NCBI GenBank assembly: GCA_028684695.1
Contig: JAQUFK010000002.1
Span: 1-37,295 of the forward strand
Length of the DNA stretch: 37,295 nt
Reading direction: 5' to 3'
From: Methanosarcinaceae archaeon
Lineage (GTDB): Archaea; Halobacteriota; Methanosarcinia; Methanosarcinales; Methanosarcinaceae
Shown here one piece after another: positions 28,139 through 37,295 of this stretch. Under the pieces are notes generated by a model. That model searched no databases. It saw only the letters and a list, made by a program, of their open reading frames with translations, and was not told the DNA's origin. The stretch's first letter is position 1. Every line of letters starts with the position of its first letter. The translations under genes were made by a program, and so were the position numbers.

Positions 28139-29062
28139 TTAAATTTCTCCAAGCTCCCAACCCAGGTACTCTTTTATAACTGTGTAGGCCATTGCCGGAG
28201 GAAGGATTCCTACATCGGTTATGAGCATGTCAATATATTCAGCTGGCGTAAAGTCAAAAGCCGGATTTTTGACACTTACGTAAGGTAGTTTCTCTAATAA
28301 TTCAGGTTCGATTACTTCGGAGGCAGCTCTTTCTTCAATTTCGATCGGGTTTCCGATTATGGTGTTCGGGCTGAATTTGTAGGTTTCGGCTGCGACCATG
28401 AAATTTTTCCGGGCTTCGTAAGCGGCCAGGGCAAGTTGAGAAGTTCCTATTTTGTTTACGAGAGCTCCGTTTGCGGCAATGGCATCAGCTCCTACAATTA
28501 CTCGATCCACTTCTTTCATATAATTGCGAACAGCGGAATCTACTATAAGGGTAGTTGGAATTCCAAAAGCATTTAGATGTTTTAGGGTAAGAAGCCCCTG
28601 TTTTCTGGGACGACTTTCAGTAGCAAAGACTTTTATGCTTTTTCCTTCCTCAAAAGCCTTTGTGATAATTGCAAGAGCCGCGTTTGAGTTGCAGTGCGTC
28701 ATTATAATATCTCCATCTCTTATGCGTCTGGCTCCGATTTTTCCTATTCTCTCAAGGGCGAGATCTGCGTTTTTGATGAATAAGGTCGCATTTTCAATTA
28801 CTTCGGCTCGGGCTTTTTCCAGAGACTCGGAACTGTGTCGGGTTGAGACTTTAACGGCGTTTGGAAGGGAAACTGCAGTCGGCCGGGTGCTTATAAGAAT
28901 TTGGGATACGGTTTTTATTTTTTCATTAAATTCCTCAAGGCTTTCAACTTCCAACCTCTCTGCATAATCTTTGATTGCTTCAGCGGCAGCTTTTGCGATT
29001 CTGCCTGCTCCTCGGATCTGCATTGTCTGAATCTTTTCTGCGCTTTCCTGGACTTTTTTCAT
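28139..29062 (-). CDS. Ribose-1,5-bisphosphate isomerase (eIF2B alpha/beta/delta family)
   Basis: IRGAGRIAKAAAEAIKDYAE; IMTHCNSNAAL; VIVGADAIAANGALVNKIGTSQLAL; start moved to ATG 29062. Confidence 0.85.
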   Translation of the reverse strand: MKKVQESAEKIQTMQIRGAGRIAKAAAEAIKDYAERLEVESLEEFNEKIKTVSQILISTRPTAVSLPNAVKVSTRHSSESLEKARAEVIENATLFIKNADLALERIGKIGARRIRDGDIIMTHCNSNAALAIITKAFEEGKSIKVFATESRPRKQGLLTLKHLNAFGIPTTLIVDSAVRNYMKEVDRVIVGADAIAANGALVNKIGTSQLALAAYEARKNFMVAAETYKFSPNTIIGNPIEIEERAASEVIEPELLEKLPYVSVKNPAFDFTPAEYIDMLITDVGILPPAMAYTVIKEYLGWELGEI

Positions 29063-29151
29063 GAAATATGATTGAAAAGATTCCGATTTATAGCTATCCT
29101 TGGAAAGAGTAATGAAAAAAAAGAAAAAAAAGGGTTCTAATTTGGCAGAAT

Positions 29152-29598
29152 TCAGACGGTGTTGCAATCGACTTTTCCGCTGTTTGCCCCTATGACAATG
29201 TCATTTCCAAGGGTTGTTCGGATATGCCAGTAAGGTTCTGTACATTCCGGGGTCAAGGGCCAGGAAAGAGTCATGGCTACAAAAACATCTCCACAGTTAA
29301 TTGAATTCAGAATTTCAATTGCTTTTTTAAAGTCAATTTCATAGGAATCAAAAGGCTGGATTCCAAGGGGACAGGGCAAAGGCGAAGGCTGTGTCATACC
29401 AATTAAAGGGGCCTGAGCTGCATAGTAGCTATAGCAAACGCCTTTGTCAGTCCTGAATAGATAGTCCCAGCCCAAAATATCTTCAGGCATTTTTCCGGCC
29501 CCATTCTTGATTCTGGCTTCTTTTAACATAAGCCCTTTAAATTGGACTTCCCCTACTTTGGAAGCTACTTCTTCCATAACTTCTTTTAAAGAAATCAT
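29152..29598 (-). CDS. Hypothetical protein
   Basis: Complete 148-aa ORF between annotated genes. Confidence 0.6.
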   Translation of the reverse strand: MISLKEVMEEVASKVGEVQFKGLMLKEARIKNGAGKMPEDILGWDYLFRTDKGVCYSYYAAQAPLIGMTQPSPLPCPLGIQPFDSYEIDFKKAIEILNSINCGDVFVAMTLSWPLTPECTEPYWHIRTTLGNDIVIGANSGKVDCNTV

Positions 29599-29854
29599 AG
29601 TTTTATCCTCTTTTGTCCTCTTTTCTATTTTTCGTTTAACTTCTCAACATAAACCTTATTAAGCAGACATTTTAAAATATCCTTACTTCATCAAATAAAG
29701 GCTTGAAGAGTAATTTCAAATATGTATTATATACTATTTGTAGTTTCTTACTTTTTAATAAAATTAAATAATATATTAAGAATATCTTCTTTCTATACAC
29801 AAATCTAATGTGAATCCTGTGCAGGCTGTTTAAGATTCTCAAAAAGCAGGGGAT

Positions 29855-30643
29855 TTAGATTTTTGTAATCTCCTCTGAGAAGGAGCAAAAGTATTCAAAG
29901 AGTTTTGTTCCCCATTTAAGGCCTTCTGGCCCGGAACTGAGCACTTTATTTCTGTGGTCAAAGCTTCCGTTTGAGAAAAAAAGAGAAAGCGCAAGGAAGC
30001 GTTCTGTCTGGATTGCAGCAAGCTTTATTTCTTGCTCGCAGACGTAAAAGCGAGTGTTTTTGAGTTTGATAAATTTTTCAAGCTGAAGGAAGTATTCACT
30101 TTTTAGTCTTTCAAAAATAGCTGCAGTAACTATGAGGGAGACTTTGGCTCCTTTTTCTGCAAAATCGAGAAACATGTCTGGATAAAGGGGATGAAAAACT
30201 GGAGCCAGACCTTTTATCGATTGGGAATTGTCAAGTTCTGTTTTAATTTCTTCGATGGGTTCAAAAAACTGAACATTATCCAAGGTTTTCGAGAAAGAAC
30301 AGGGTTCAAGCTCCTGAATTTTTTCCAAGAGCTTTGCAGGAATCGCTTCGATTAAATGGCTTTTCCAGTAAACCGGATTCTTTGAAAAGAGGCGAATTGT
30401 AAGGATTAAGGCTTCCATTCTCCCAACCACAGCTTTTCCAAGAGGGGAAAGGCTGCAGAGCTCTCCTTCCCGTATCAGGAGCTTTTTATCCTTTAGTTTT
30501 TTTATATGGGGGAGAATAGCAACCTGATTAAGTTCAAGAGTATTCATAAGCTCTTCAACCTTTTTAGGTCCGGGCTTTAGAAGTAAAAGAAGCTCGGTTC
30601 TTTTTTCAGAAAGGAAAATCAATTCAAGCAGCGGCCTGTTCAT
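29855..30643 (-). CDS. Winged-helix transcriptional regulator (FilR1/DUF1724-type)
   Basis: N-terminal wHTH LIFLSEKRTELLLLLKPGPKKVEELMNTLELNQVAILPHIKKLKDKKLLIREG, architecture typical of methanogen DUF1724 regulators. Confidence 0.8.
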   Translation of the reverse strand: MNRPLLELIFLSEKRTELLLLLKPGPKKVEELMNTLELNQVAILPHIKKLKDKKLLIREGELCSLSPLGKAVVGRMEALILTIRLFSKNPVYWKSHLIEAIPAKLLEKIQELEPCSFSKTLDNVQFFEPIEEIKTELDNSQSIKGLAPVFHPLYPDMFLDFAEKGAKVSLIVTAAIFERLKSEYFLQLEKFIKLKNTRFYVCEQEIKLAAIQTERFLALSLFFSNGSFDHRNKVLSSGPEGLKWGTKLFEYFCSFSEEITKI

Positions 30644-30724
30644 CTTAAATTCATTTATTTGAGTTCATATTTATAAATAGTTTTCGAAGAAATTCCATTT
30701 TTATTTCTTTTTATCTCTTAAAGC

Positions 30725-31624
30725 TTACTCCAGTAAATCCAAAAGCCCTTCTTCTAATTCGATTTTTCCTCTCCACCAGCTTGATATTTTCGAAACATCT
30801 GCCTTTGAATCCCGCACATCTCCTGCTCTGGGTTTTGCATGGACAATTTTAGAAGCAGAATCAGTAGCCTCAATAATAAGTTCTGCAAGCTTTTGAATAG
30901 TCACGCTTTTTCCCATTGCAACATTGAAAAAGTCTCCATCTCCCTCTTCAAGAGCCTTGATATTTGCCTGGACCACATCCCGGACGTTTACGAAATCCCG
31001 AGTTTGTTTTCCATCTCCATAGATTATGAGATCTTTTCCTGCCTTTGCCTGTTCGCAAAAGATGGGGATTACGGCAGCATAAGGAGATTTAGGGTCCTGC
31101 CTTTGTCCGTAGACATTAAAATAACGCAGACATGTGGTTCGAAGCCCTTGCTCCTCGTAAAACATGCGGGCCAGATATTCAGTATCAAGTTTGGAAATCG
31201 CATAGGGAGAAACAGGTTCCGGGTACATACTCTCTTTTTTTGGAATAGTTGGATTCTTTCCATAAATCGCCGCCGAAGACGCGGTCACAAATTTTTCAAC
31301 CCCTGCCGTAACACTGGCTTGGAGCACGTTTAGAGTTCCAAGGGTGTTTATACGGAAAGCTTCGGCCGGATATTCACAGCTTAAGGGCACAGAGACTAAG
31401 GCAGCTTCGTGGAAGACATAGTCAATTCCCAAAAGCGCTTTTGAAACTGTTTGCTTGTCTCTGATATCTCCTTTAAAAAATTCAACATTCTTATGAGAGG
31501 GGATGTTTTTTAAAGAACCCGTTTCAAGGTTGTCCAGAATCCGGACTTTGTGTCCCTCGTTTGCAAAGTATTCAGCAATATGGGAGCCGATAAACCCAGC
31601 CCCTCCAGTAACCAGCACATTCAT
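30725..31624 (-). CDS. NAD-dependent sugar epimerase/dehydratase (UDP-glucose 4-epimerase-like, extended SDR)
   Basis: MNVLVTGGAGFIGSHIAEYF; YxxxK as YAISK; RYFNVYGQRQDP. Confidence 0.93.
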   Translation of the reverse strand: MNVLVTGGAGFIGSHIAEYFANEGHKVRILDNLETGSLKNIPSHKNVEFFKGDIRDKQTVSKALLGIDYVFHEAALVSVPLSCEYPAEAFRINTLGTLNVLQASVTAGVEKFVTASSAAIYGKNPTIPKKESMYPEPVSPYAISKLDTEYLARMFYEEQGLRTTCLRYFNVYGQRQDPKSPYAAVIPIFCEQAKAGKDLIIYGDGKQTRDFVNVRDVVQANIKALEEGDGDFFNVAMGKSVTIQKLAELIIEATDSASKIVHAKPRAGDVRDSKADVSKISSWWRGKIELEEGLLDLLE

Positions 31625-31664
31625 GTTTTGAAAAAAGAGCGGGAAGGAACATAATATTTTCCAT

Positions 31665-31812
31665 AGCTCCCTGGGAGGGAGGACTTCGTAAAGCGAAGCC
31701 TACAATTCCTTACCCTTCCCGTTAGGTTCTGAATTGTGACATCAGCTTCCTTTTGGGAATCGGATAGAGAAAGCTACGAAGGCTTTAGCTTAGTGAGAGT
31801 TCACTAGATATT
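31665..31812 (+). mobile_element. Candidate IS200/IS605-family remnant (right-end-like RNA hairpins, no tnpA/tnpB)
   Basis: Hairpin-rich non-coding stretch ending gctacgaaggctttagcttagtgagagttcac, resembling the GGCTTTAGCC..AGTTCAC right-end style of IS200/IS605 elements. Confidence 0.45.
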
Positions 31813-31823
31813 TCCTGCAAGCC

Positions 31824-32066
31824 TCAGAGAATTTCTGCAACCTTGAAAACAACGATTGCGCCAAAGGAAATTAATAAAGGTACAATTGCGATATTAAATG
31901 AGCTATTCAAATATCTATTCCAGATCTTAGAAGCTGAAAGGACTTCTTTAAGGGAAAGAAGCAAAATCAGCCCAATTATTGCCGTTGCCCCATATTCTGG
32001 CAGTCCTGGACTTGTGGCTGCAGACATGGTGCTTGATGAAATTATACTCATTATACTCATTAACAC
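31824..32066 (-). CDS. Small membrane protein (about 80 aa)
   Basis: SPGLPEYGATAIIGLILLLSLKEVLSASKIWNRYLNSSFNIAIVPLLISFGAIVVFKVAEIL: two TM helices; start uncertain. Confidence 0.6.
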   Translation of the reverse strand: MLMSIMSIISSSTMSAATSPGLPEYGATAIIGLILLLSLKEVLSASKIWNRYLNSSFNIAIVPLLISFGAIVVFKVAEIL

Positions 32067-32203
32067 AACACCCCACTATTTCCCTGTTTTTCCTAATTTG
32101 GCTCTGAGCTCAATTCAGGACCAAATTCTATTATAAACTAAGCCCACTCAAATTTCTAATAAAAAAATAGTCCTCGAGCTATATAAATATAACTGGAATA
32201 CTG

Positions 32204-32255
32204 GTAAACTACTCCTGAGCTAAAGTCTCAGGGGTTTTACGCTGCGTACTATAAA
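32204..32255 (-). repeat. ~52 bp dispersed hairpin repeat, copy 3
   Basis: gtaaactactcctgagctaaagtctcaggggttttacgctgcgtactataaa. Confidence 0.75.
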
Positions 32256-32292
32256 TCCTGAAGCTTGTCTTCTTTTTTTAATATTCAGAAGC

Positions 32293-33093
32293 TCAGAAAA
32301 AACTTGCTGTAGGCAGAAGGTGCGGAAGAATTCCAAACAGGAAAACGTTTATGAATCCATGTAAAAGCGTGATAAAAAAAAGGTTTCTTGTTTTCTGGAA
32401 GGTATACCCAATAATAAGTCCTACAAAAGCCGTATAGCACATTTCGTATGGAGTTCCGTAACCCGAGTGCATAAACCCGAATAAAAGGCTTGTTAAAATC
32501 AGACCTTTTTTTGCTCCTAAGCTTTCTTCTAGTCTGGTTTGGAGAATCGACCTGAAGATAATTTCTTCTATTAAGCCTACAAAAAGGACCATTATAATTG
32601 TGAGTTTGAGTATATTTATAATAGAAAGATTGGGAATGAGAGCAGCTGCATGAAGGATGGAATATTCGCCGTATCCGAGCAAAAAACCGAAAGGAATTGC
32701 TAGGATTGTAAGAGTACAATTTCTTTTTTTGTTGAAAATGAGTCCCATTTGCTCTCTGGATAAATGCTGAGCTCTTAAAACCAGAGCCACCGGGATTGCA
32801 AGTGTTCCGTAGATAAAGAGAAATGAATATAATGTAGCCTCAAAAAAAACAGGGATTGAAAGGTTTATTAGGCGCAGGAGAGGCAAGAGGGTCAGAGCTT
32901 GATGGATCCTGTTTATCTGTCTATTTTTGATAAAGGCTGTAGAAAAGGTAAGCGCAACTACTATCCCCACATGCATCCAAGTTGTAGCCCCAACCTCTCC
33001 AATAAAAAGCAGACTTTCGGCAAAGGCAATGAAAAAGATGGGAATTGCAATTAAGAGATTTTCATTTTGGAAGTCCAGCTTTTCAGGAGGCAT
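32293..33093 (-). CDS. CPBP family intramembrane metalloprotease
   Basis: EEIIFRSILQTRL, FGFMHSGYG, HGFINVF motifs; start moved to internal ATG 33093 next to the upstream gene stop. Confidence 0.82.
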   Translation of the reverse strand: MPPEKLDFQNENLLIAIPIFFIAFAESLLFIGEVGATTWMHVGIVVALTFSTAFIKNRQINRIHQALTLLPLLRLINLSIPVFFEATLYSFLFIYGTLAIPVALVLRAQHLSREQMGLIFNKKRNCTLTILAIPFGFLLGYGEYSILHAAALIPNLSIINILKLTIIMVLFVGLIEEIIFRSILQTRLEESLGAKKGLILTSLLFGFMHSGYGTPYEMCYTAFVGLIIGYTFQKTRNLFFITLLHGFINVFLFGILPHLLPTASFF

Positions 33094-34009
33094 TAATCCC
33101 CCTCGATTCGTTTTTTCTATCTCTAGCTTCCCCCACATTTATCCAAAGGTGTAAATCGCGATAGGGTTTGGTTTTTTCGGTCTCATTAAAGAGCAAAAAC
33201 TCAAGCTTCAGAGCTCTTCCCTCAAAAGGAGGATTAATCTTAAGGCTCCGCTCCCATGTCTCATTATGCCTAAGAGTTATAAAGGCCTGGTCTTCTGGAA
33301 TTTCGAGGGAGACGTTTTCAAGCCTTAAGTCCATTGTGTAATTAAGGGTTCTGTATTCGTGATTCACAATTCCTACTATAACGGTTCTGCTTTCTCCTAG
33401 TAGGTACTCTGTTGGATAGTTGTCCGCCATTCCTTCTGGGCCTAAGATGTAAAATTCCGTGAAATGCTCCCCTTCCTTAGGGGAGACTATGACATAAAAA
33501 AGGGTCACGCCTGAAGCTAGAATGGATAGGACCAAAAGAAGTGTAAGCATTTTGTCGATTTTTGATTCAGGCTTTTCCAAAACTTCAGCCTTAAGAGCCA
33601 GCCAGTATGTTTTGAAGGAAATTTCAAAAGCTTTTTTCCCTTCTGGGAGATTTTTCCTTCTCCAGCCTGCAATTGCGCACATGAGGAGGGTAAAACTCGA
33701 AAGGCAAAAGAGTATTGGAAAAAGCCTGATTCCCCAAGGCGTGTAGTTAAGCCCCAAGCCTATAAGGGGTACAATTGCTATGTTCAGCCCAAAAGAGAGC
33801 GCAACTCTCTCAATTCCATCCAATTCCTTTTCCGAAATAAACAGGGCTGCTGTTAGCGCATAACCAGGAAGAAAGAGGACTAGGGGCAGGCCAAGTGCTG
33901 TCCGTATAACTGTATCGTTTAGGCCCGGTACTAGCAAGAATAAATTTGTTAAAAGCACCAGGCATACAACGCCCAGTAGATCCGATGGAATTGTTCTGTT
34001 TCCTCTCAT
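33083..34009 (-). CDS. DUF1616 domain-containing membrane protein
   Basis: TM-rich N-terminus, then YVIVSPKEGEHFTEFYILGPEGMADNYPTEYLLGESRTVIVGIVNHEY. Confidence 0.82.
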   Translation of the reverse strand: MRGNRTIPSDLLGVVCLVLLTNLFLLVPGLNDTVIRTALGLPLVLFLPGYALTAALFISEKELDGIERVALSFGLNIAIVPLIGLGLNYTPWGIRLFPILFCLSSFTLLMCAIAGWRRKNLPEGKKAFEISFKTYWLALKAEVLEKPESKIDKMLTLLLVLSILASGVTLFYVIVSPKEGEHFTEFYILGPEGMADNYPTEYLLGESRTVIVGIVNHEYRTLNYTMDLRLENVSLEIPEDQAFITLRHNETWERSLKINPPFEGRALKLEFLLFNETEKTKPYRDLHLWINVGEARDRKNESRGINAS

Positions 34010-34627
34010 TTAGTGTCAACAGGGGTATATATTTTATACCGGTTCCTCTTTTTATAGGACAGTTTATAAAAAGGGGGTTTTCAATTAAAAAGGTTTTTGA
34101 TTCCCCTGAGAAGCTTTTTTATTTTTTTAATTTCTTCGTTTTTCTTTTATCTTTGTATCTTTTTGTCCTTAAACTTTTTTTTGTTTGGGAGGACAAAAGG
34201 GGCCTTAATTTTCCAGTTTTTCATCTCTTTTTAGCTCGATTGCAAAATGCCCTTTAAGGTTTTCCATTCTCGAAAAAGAAGGGGTACTATCGTATTTTTC
34301 TATCAAACTCCCTCCTCTAATTTATTCCAAATTGCTTTTGCTTGCCTTGGGAAGATCTTATAATTTTTAATAAGTATGTTTATATGCGATGCGCACCAAT
34401 TTATTTTAAATTGTGAGACGTATTATTAGCACGAATCATATATATTTATAATTATTATATAGATTGTGCATCTTTTGGGGAAAAGGGGGAGAGGCACTTG
34501 GACTTAGCTTCAAACCAGATACAGCTCACTTTAATTCTTAATATCATTGAGGAAAAAATAGCTCAGGATATTTAGGCCTCATAACCAAAAAATTCGCTTG
34601 GAAGAGGCTTTGAGTTGCGTGAGTATC

Positions 34628-35623
34628 ATGGATAACAATTTGTCCATTACAGTTGATATTGAAGACTGGTATCATATTCCTTCCGTTTGTGGGTCTACAT
34701 TTTCTGTATACAGAGATGTAGAGGATTTTTTTGAGAAATGGGAAGGCAGGTATGATTACCTTACAGACCCTACAAAAAGAGTGCTTGATCTGCTTGATGA
34801 GTTTAATGCAAAGGCTACATTTTTTATTGTTGCCGATATCGTTGAACACTATCCTGGCCTGCTCGAATCCATCGTATCTCGAGGGCATGAAATTGCCTGC
34901 CATGGGTTGCACCATGCTTGCGTAATTGATCCGAATACAAAAAAAGCTCTACTAAGTCCTGAGGAATTTGAAAAAAGAACCTTAAAAGCTAAGAGAATTC
35001 TTGAAAAGCTAAGCGGAGAAAAAATATTGGGTTATCGGGCTCCAAATGCCTTTGTTGGGGGCTGGATGCTAGATTCCCTTGAAAAAATCGGCTTTAAATA
35101 TGATTCTTCGGTTTGTGTAAATTCAATTTATAACAAAACTGATTCTTCGCTTAAAGGAGTGTCTACATTTCCTTATCATCCCGAACCAAACGGTTTAACG
35201 CCTGCTTGTGAAACTTCTCACAGACAGCTTGTAGAATTTCCTTGGGCTTACTATGATTTTTGCGGCTTTAAAATTCCCACCTCAGGAGGTCCAATGTTGA
35301 GATTTCTTGGAGCTAATATGATATTAAAAGGGCTTAAGCAGAGCTTAAAGAGAGGAAATACGGTTTTTTATTTTCATTCTATTGATCTTTCGCCTGAAGT
35401 CTTTCCCAATGTCGGAAATGGAAGGCCTATGTACTGGGCTATAAAAGGCAAGTTGATTGAAAATCGAATTCGACATATTTTAAGTAATTTAAATAATGTG
35501 AACTTTATTCCTCTTAATGCTTGCTCAGATTTACAGGGCACAGACTTTGAATTTTCAAAACTTATTCCACAGCGTTCTTACGTTGATTTGCCAAATATTG
35601 AGACAAAATATTCTGAAGAATGA
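34628..35623 (+). CDS. Polysaccharide deacetylase family protein
   Basis: NNLSITVDIEDWYHIP; AKATFFIVADIVEHYPGLLESIVSRGHEIACHGLHH; start ATG 34628 preferred over 34598. Confidence 0.88.
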   Translation: MDNNLSITVDIEDWYHIPSVCGSTFSVYRDVEDFFEKWEGRYDYLTDPTKRVLDLLDEFNAKATFFIVADIVEHYPGLLESIVSRGHEIACHGLHHACVIDPNTKKALLSPEEFEKRTLKAKRILEKLSGEKILGYRAPNAFVGGWMLDSLEKIGFKYDSSVCVNSIYNKTDSSLKGVSTFPYHPEPNGLTPACETSHRQLVEFPWAYYDFCGFKIPTSGGPMLRFLGANMILKGLKQSLKRGNTVFYFHSIDLSPEVFPNVGNGRPMYWAIKGKLIENRIRHILSNLNNVNFIPLNACSDLQGTDFEFSKLIPQRSYVDLPNIETKYSEE

Positions 35624-35761
35624 GGCCTCCCAATAAATATTCTCTGGAATGGGCAGCTTTCTAGAAAAAGCACAGTTCCTCTTCCTTTGATAAAATTAAA
35701 ACGCTTTCTAATAAAATATCCCTCATTATTGAAATGAAGCTGTTTAATTCTGGTTGGTACA

Positions 35762-36247
35762 ATGAATCTTTATAATATATTTCTCTACTTGTTTTATCTT
35801 ATTGCACGAAGTGCTCCCTCCAGTAAACTAAGATTATTTGGATTAAAGAGGGTTAGTTATGTTAAACTTGGTAAAAATTGTTATCTTGGGCCAAGCATCA
35901 CAATAAGTCCTTTTGGAGGCGGAAGAACTTATTCAAAGAAATTAAATAAAGTATTTCTTACTCTTGGAAATCGAGTCGCAATAAGCCCTAATGTATCTTT
36001 TTTATGTTCGATGCACCCTGAAGATTCAAGGCTATCTAAAATATACGGAAAAATAAAGCCTATAATCGTAGAAGATGATGTATGGATTGGAGCTGGAGCA
36101 ATAATTCTTGCAGGGGTGACACTTCACAGTTGTTCTGTTATAGGGGCCGGGGCAGTAGTTACAAAAGATGTGCCTGAAAAAACTGTGGTTGTAGGAGTTC
36201 CTGCAAAATACCTAAAAGATATCCCTGATTTAGGGGGGCAAGCATGA
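35762..36247 (+). CDS. Acyltransferase with left-handed beta-helix (hexapeptide repeats)
   Basis: VEDDVWIGAGAIILAGVTLHSCSVIGAGAVVTKDVPEKTVVVGVPAKYLKD. Confidence 0.88.
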   Translation: MNLYNIFLYLFYLIARSAPSSKLRLFGLKRVSYVKLGKNCYLGPSITISPFGGGRTYSKKLNKVFLTLGNRVAISPNVSFLCSMHPEDSRLSKIYGKIKPIIVEDDVWIGAGAIILAGVTLHSCSVIGAGAVVTKDVPEKTVVVGVPAKYLKDIPDLGGQA

Positions 36248-37295
36248 AAAAAATTTTTGTCACAGATGGGCGCTCCCTTGCAGCATTAGCAATTATACGT
36301 TCATTTGGCGAAAAAGGCTTTGAAGTTCATTGCGGGGAGGACTTTAAGCACAATTTGTCTTCCTATTCTCGCTATATAAAAAAAAGAATTGTGTATCCCT
36401 CCTCGGCAACTCAGCCTTCACAGTTTATAGAATATTTGCTTGATTTAACAAAAAAGGAAAAATATGAGATGATTATTCCAGTTAGAGATGAAACCACAAT
36501 CTTATTAGCTAAACATAAAAACGCTTTCTTAAAACTTACTAGGCTTTATCTTGCTGATTATAATACTATTTTAAAATTTAGGGATAAAGGAAAAACTGTC
36601 AAACTTGCTCAGCAATATGGCATCCCGACTCCAAAAACCTATTTTCCAGAATCTCAAGGGATTGAGGAAATAAAGGAATCTGTAAGTTATCCTATATTAA
36701 TAAGAGCTAGAATTAGTTCTGGATCTCGGGGCATAATATATGTCAATTCGACAGAAGAATTTGATGAAGCATATAATTCAATAAAAAAGGAATATGGAGA
36801 ACCGCTGATTCAAGAGTATATATACAAAACTGGTTACAGTACTGCATGTATATTACTTGATGATACTCAAAAAGAAATTGCTTCTTTTTCATACAGAAGA
36901 ATTAAAGAATATCCCATCACGGGTGGGCCTACTGTTGTTGGTATAAGTAGTGAAGATTCAGAGGTTATATCGTATTCCCTTAAACTATTGAAGAGGATGA
37001 ACTGGAAAGGAGCAGCTGAAATTGAATATATCTTGGACCGCAATGGAAATCCTCTTTTGCTTGAAGTAAATCCTAGGTTCTGGATGCCTCTTAACTTATC
37101 TATAAAAGCTGGGGTTGATTTTCCTTATTTGATGTATCAATTGGCAATAGGGGAAAAGATTGGCAAGGTTACATCCTATAAAACTGGCCTTAAGTATAGA
37201 TGGGTACTGCCAAACGAAATCTTATGGCTTACCCAGACTTCTGATAAAATCAAGGGTATTAAGGAATTTTTTGATTTTGGGGATAAAAATACTTG
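36244..37295 (+). CDS. ATP-grasp domain protein, 3' truncated by window edge
   Basis: Open frame from ATG 36244 (overlaps previous stop as ATGA): MKKIFVTDGRSLAALAIIRSFGEKGFEVHCGEDF...QQYGIPTPKTYFPES...LLLEVNPRFWMPLNLSI; absent from ORF track because no stop lies in the window. Confidence 0.85.
   Translation, partial: MKKIFVTDGRSLAALAIIRSFGEKGFEVHCGEDFKHNLSSYSRYIKKRIVYPSSATQPSQFIEYLLDLTKKEKYEMIIPVRDETTILLAKHKNAFLKLTRLYLADYNTILKFRDKGKTVKLAQQYGIPTPKTYFPESQGIEEIKESVSYPILIRARISSGSRGIIYVNSTEEFDEAYNSIKKEYGEPLIQEYIYKTGYSTACILLDDTQKEIASFSYRRIKEYPITGGPTVVGISSEDSEVISYSLKLLKRMNWKGAAEIEYILDRNGNPLLLEVNPRFWMPLNLSIKAGVDFPYLMYQLAIGEKIGKVTSYKTGLKYRWVLPNEILWLTQTSDKIKGIKEFFDFGDKNT

Noticed and set aside
32285-32719. 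Overlapping -1 frame ORF inside the CPBP protease gene
   Set aside because: Composition is typical of an out-of-frame translation; the CPBP frame has clear catalytic motifs.
33946-34257. Forward ORF of 103 aa upstream of the polysaccharide deacetylase
   Set aside because: Phe/Leu-rich AT-driven translation overlapping the 5' end of the DUF1616 gene on the other strand; no convincing start or domain.
34497-34577. Short ORF (LDLASNQIQLTLILNIIEEKIAQDI) ending in TAG after a purine-rich SD-like stretch
   Set aside because: The frame reaches TAA two codons after the TAG and no homology is recognised; too short to support as a gene or a Pyl protein.

Overview
This 37.3 kb window looks like a methanogenic archaeal chromosome segment. 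Gene content and style point to Methanosarcina or a close relative, but that is inferred from the sequence alone. Recognisable content includes: thermosome C-terminus, DUF473 and PAC2 proteins, a pyruvate-kinase-C-terminal-like protein, a cluster of type IV pilin-like genes, gatC-gatA-gatB, a nitrilase, a large membrane protein, a radical SAM protein, two winged-helix regulators, a ferredoxin, asd, and a nickel-pincer cofactor cluster (larC, larB, a stand-alone LarC C-terminal-domain paralog, and a 597-aa uncharacterised protein). Also present are UMP kinase (pyrH), an ABC export/lipoprotein-type system, ribose-1,5-bisphosphate isomerase, a FilR1/DUF1724-type regulator, a sugar epimerase, CPBP and DUF1616 membrane proteins, and the start of a surface-glycan locus (deacetylase, acyltransferase, ATP-grasp). 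The strongest unusual signal is an in-frame TAG codon inside an otherwise intact pyrH. It falls where I expect a Tyr, and none of about 40 genes in the window ends in TAG, which suggests pyrrolysine decoding in a core nucleotide-metabolism gene. Other signals are two genes whose only SD-spaced start is CTG, three copies of a ~52 bp hairpin element resembling an IS200/IS605 right end (omegaRNA 3' end) with no tnpB nearby, a further IS200/IS605-like remnant, mosaic pilin paralogs, and short tandem repeats in the asd promoter.
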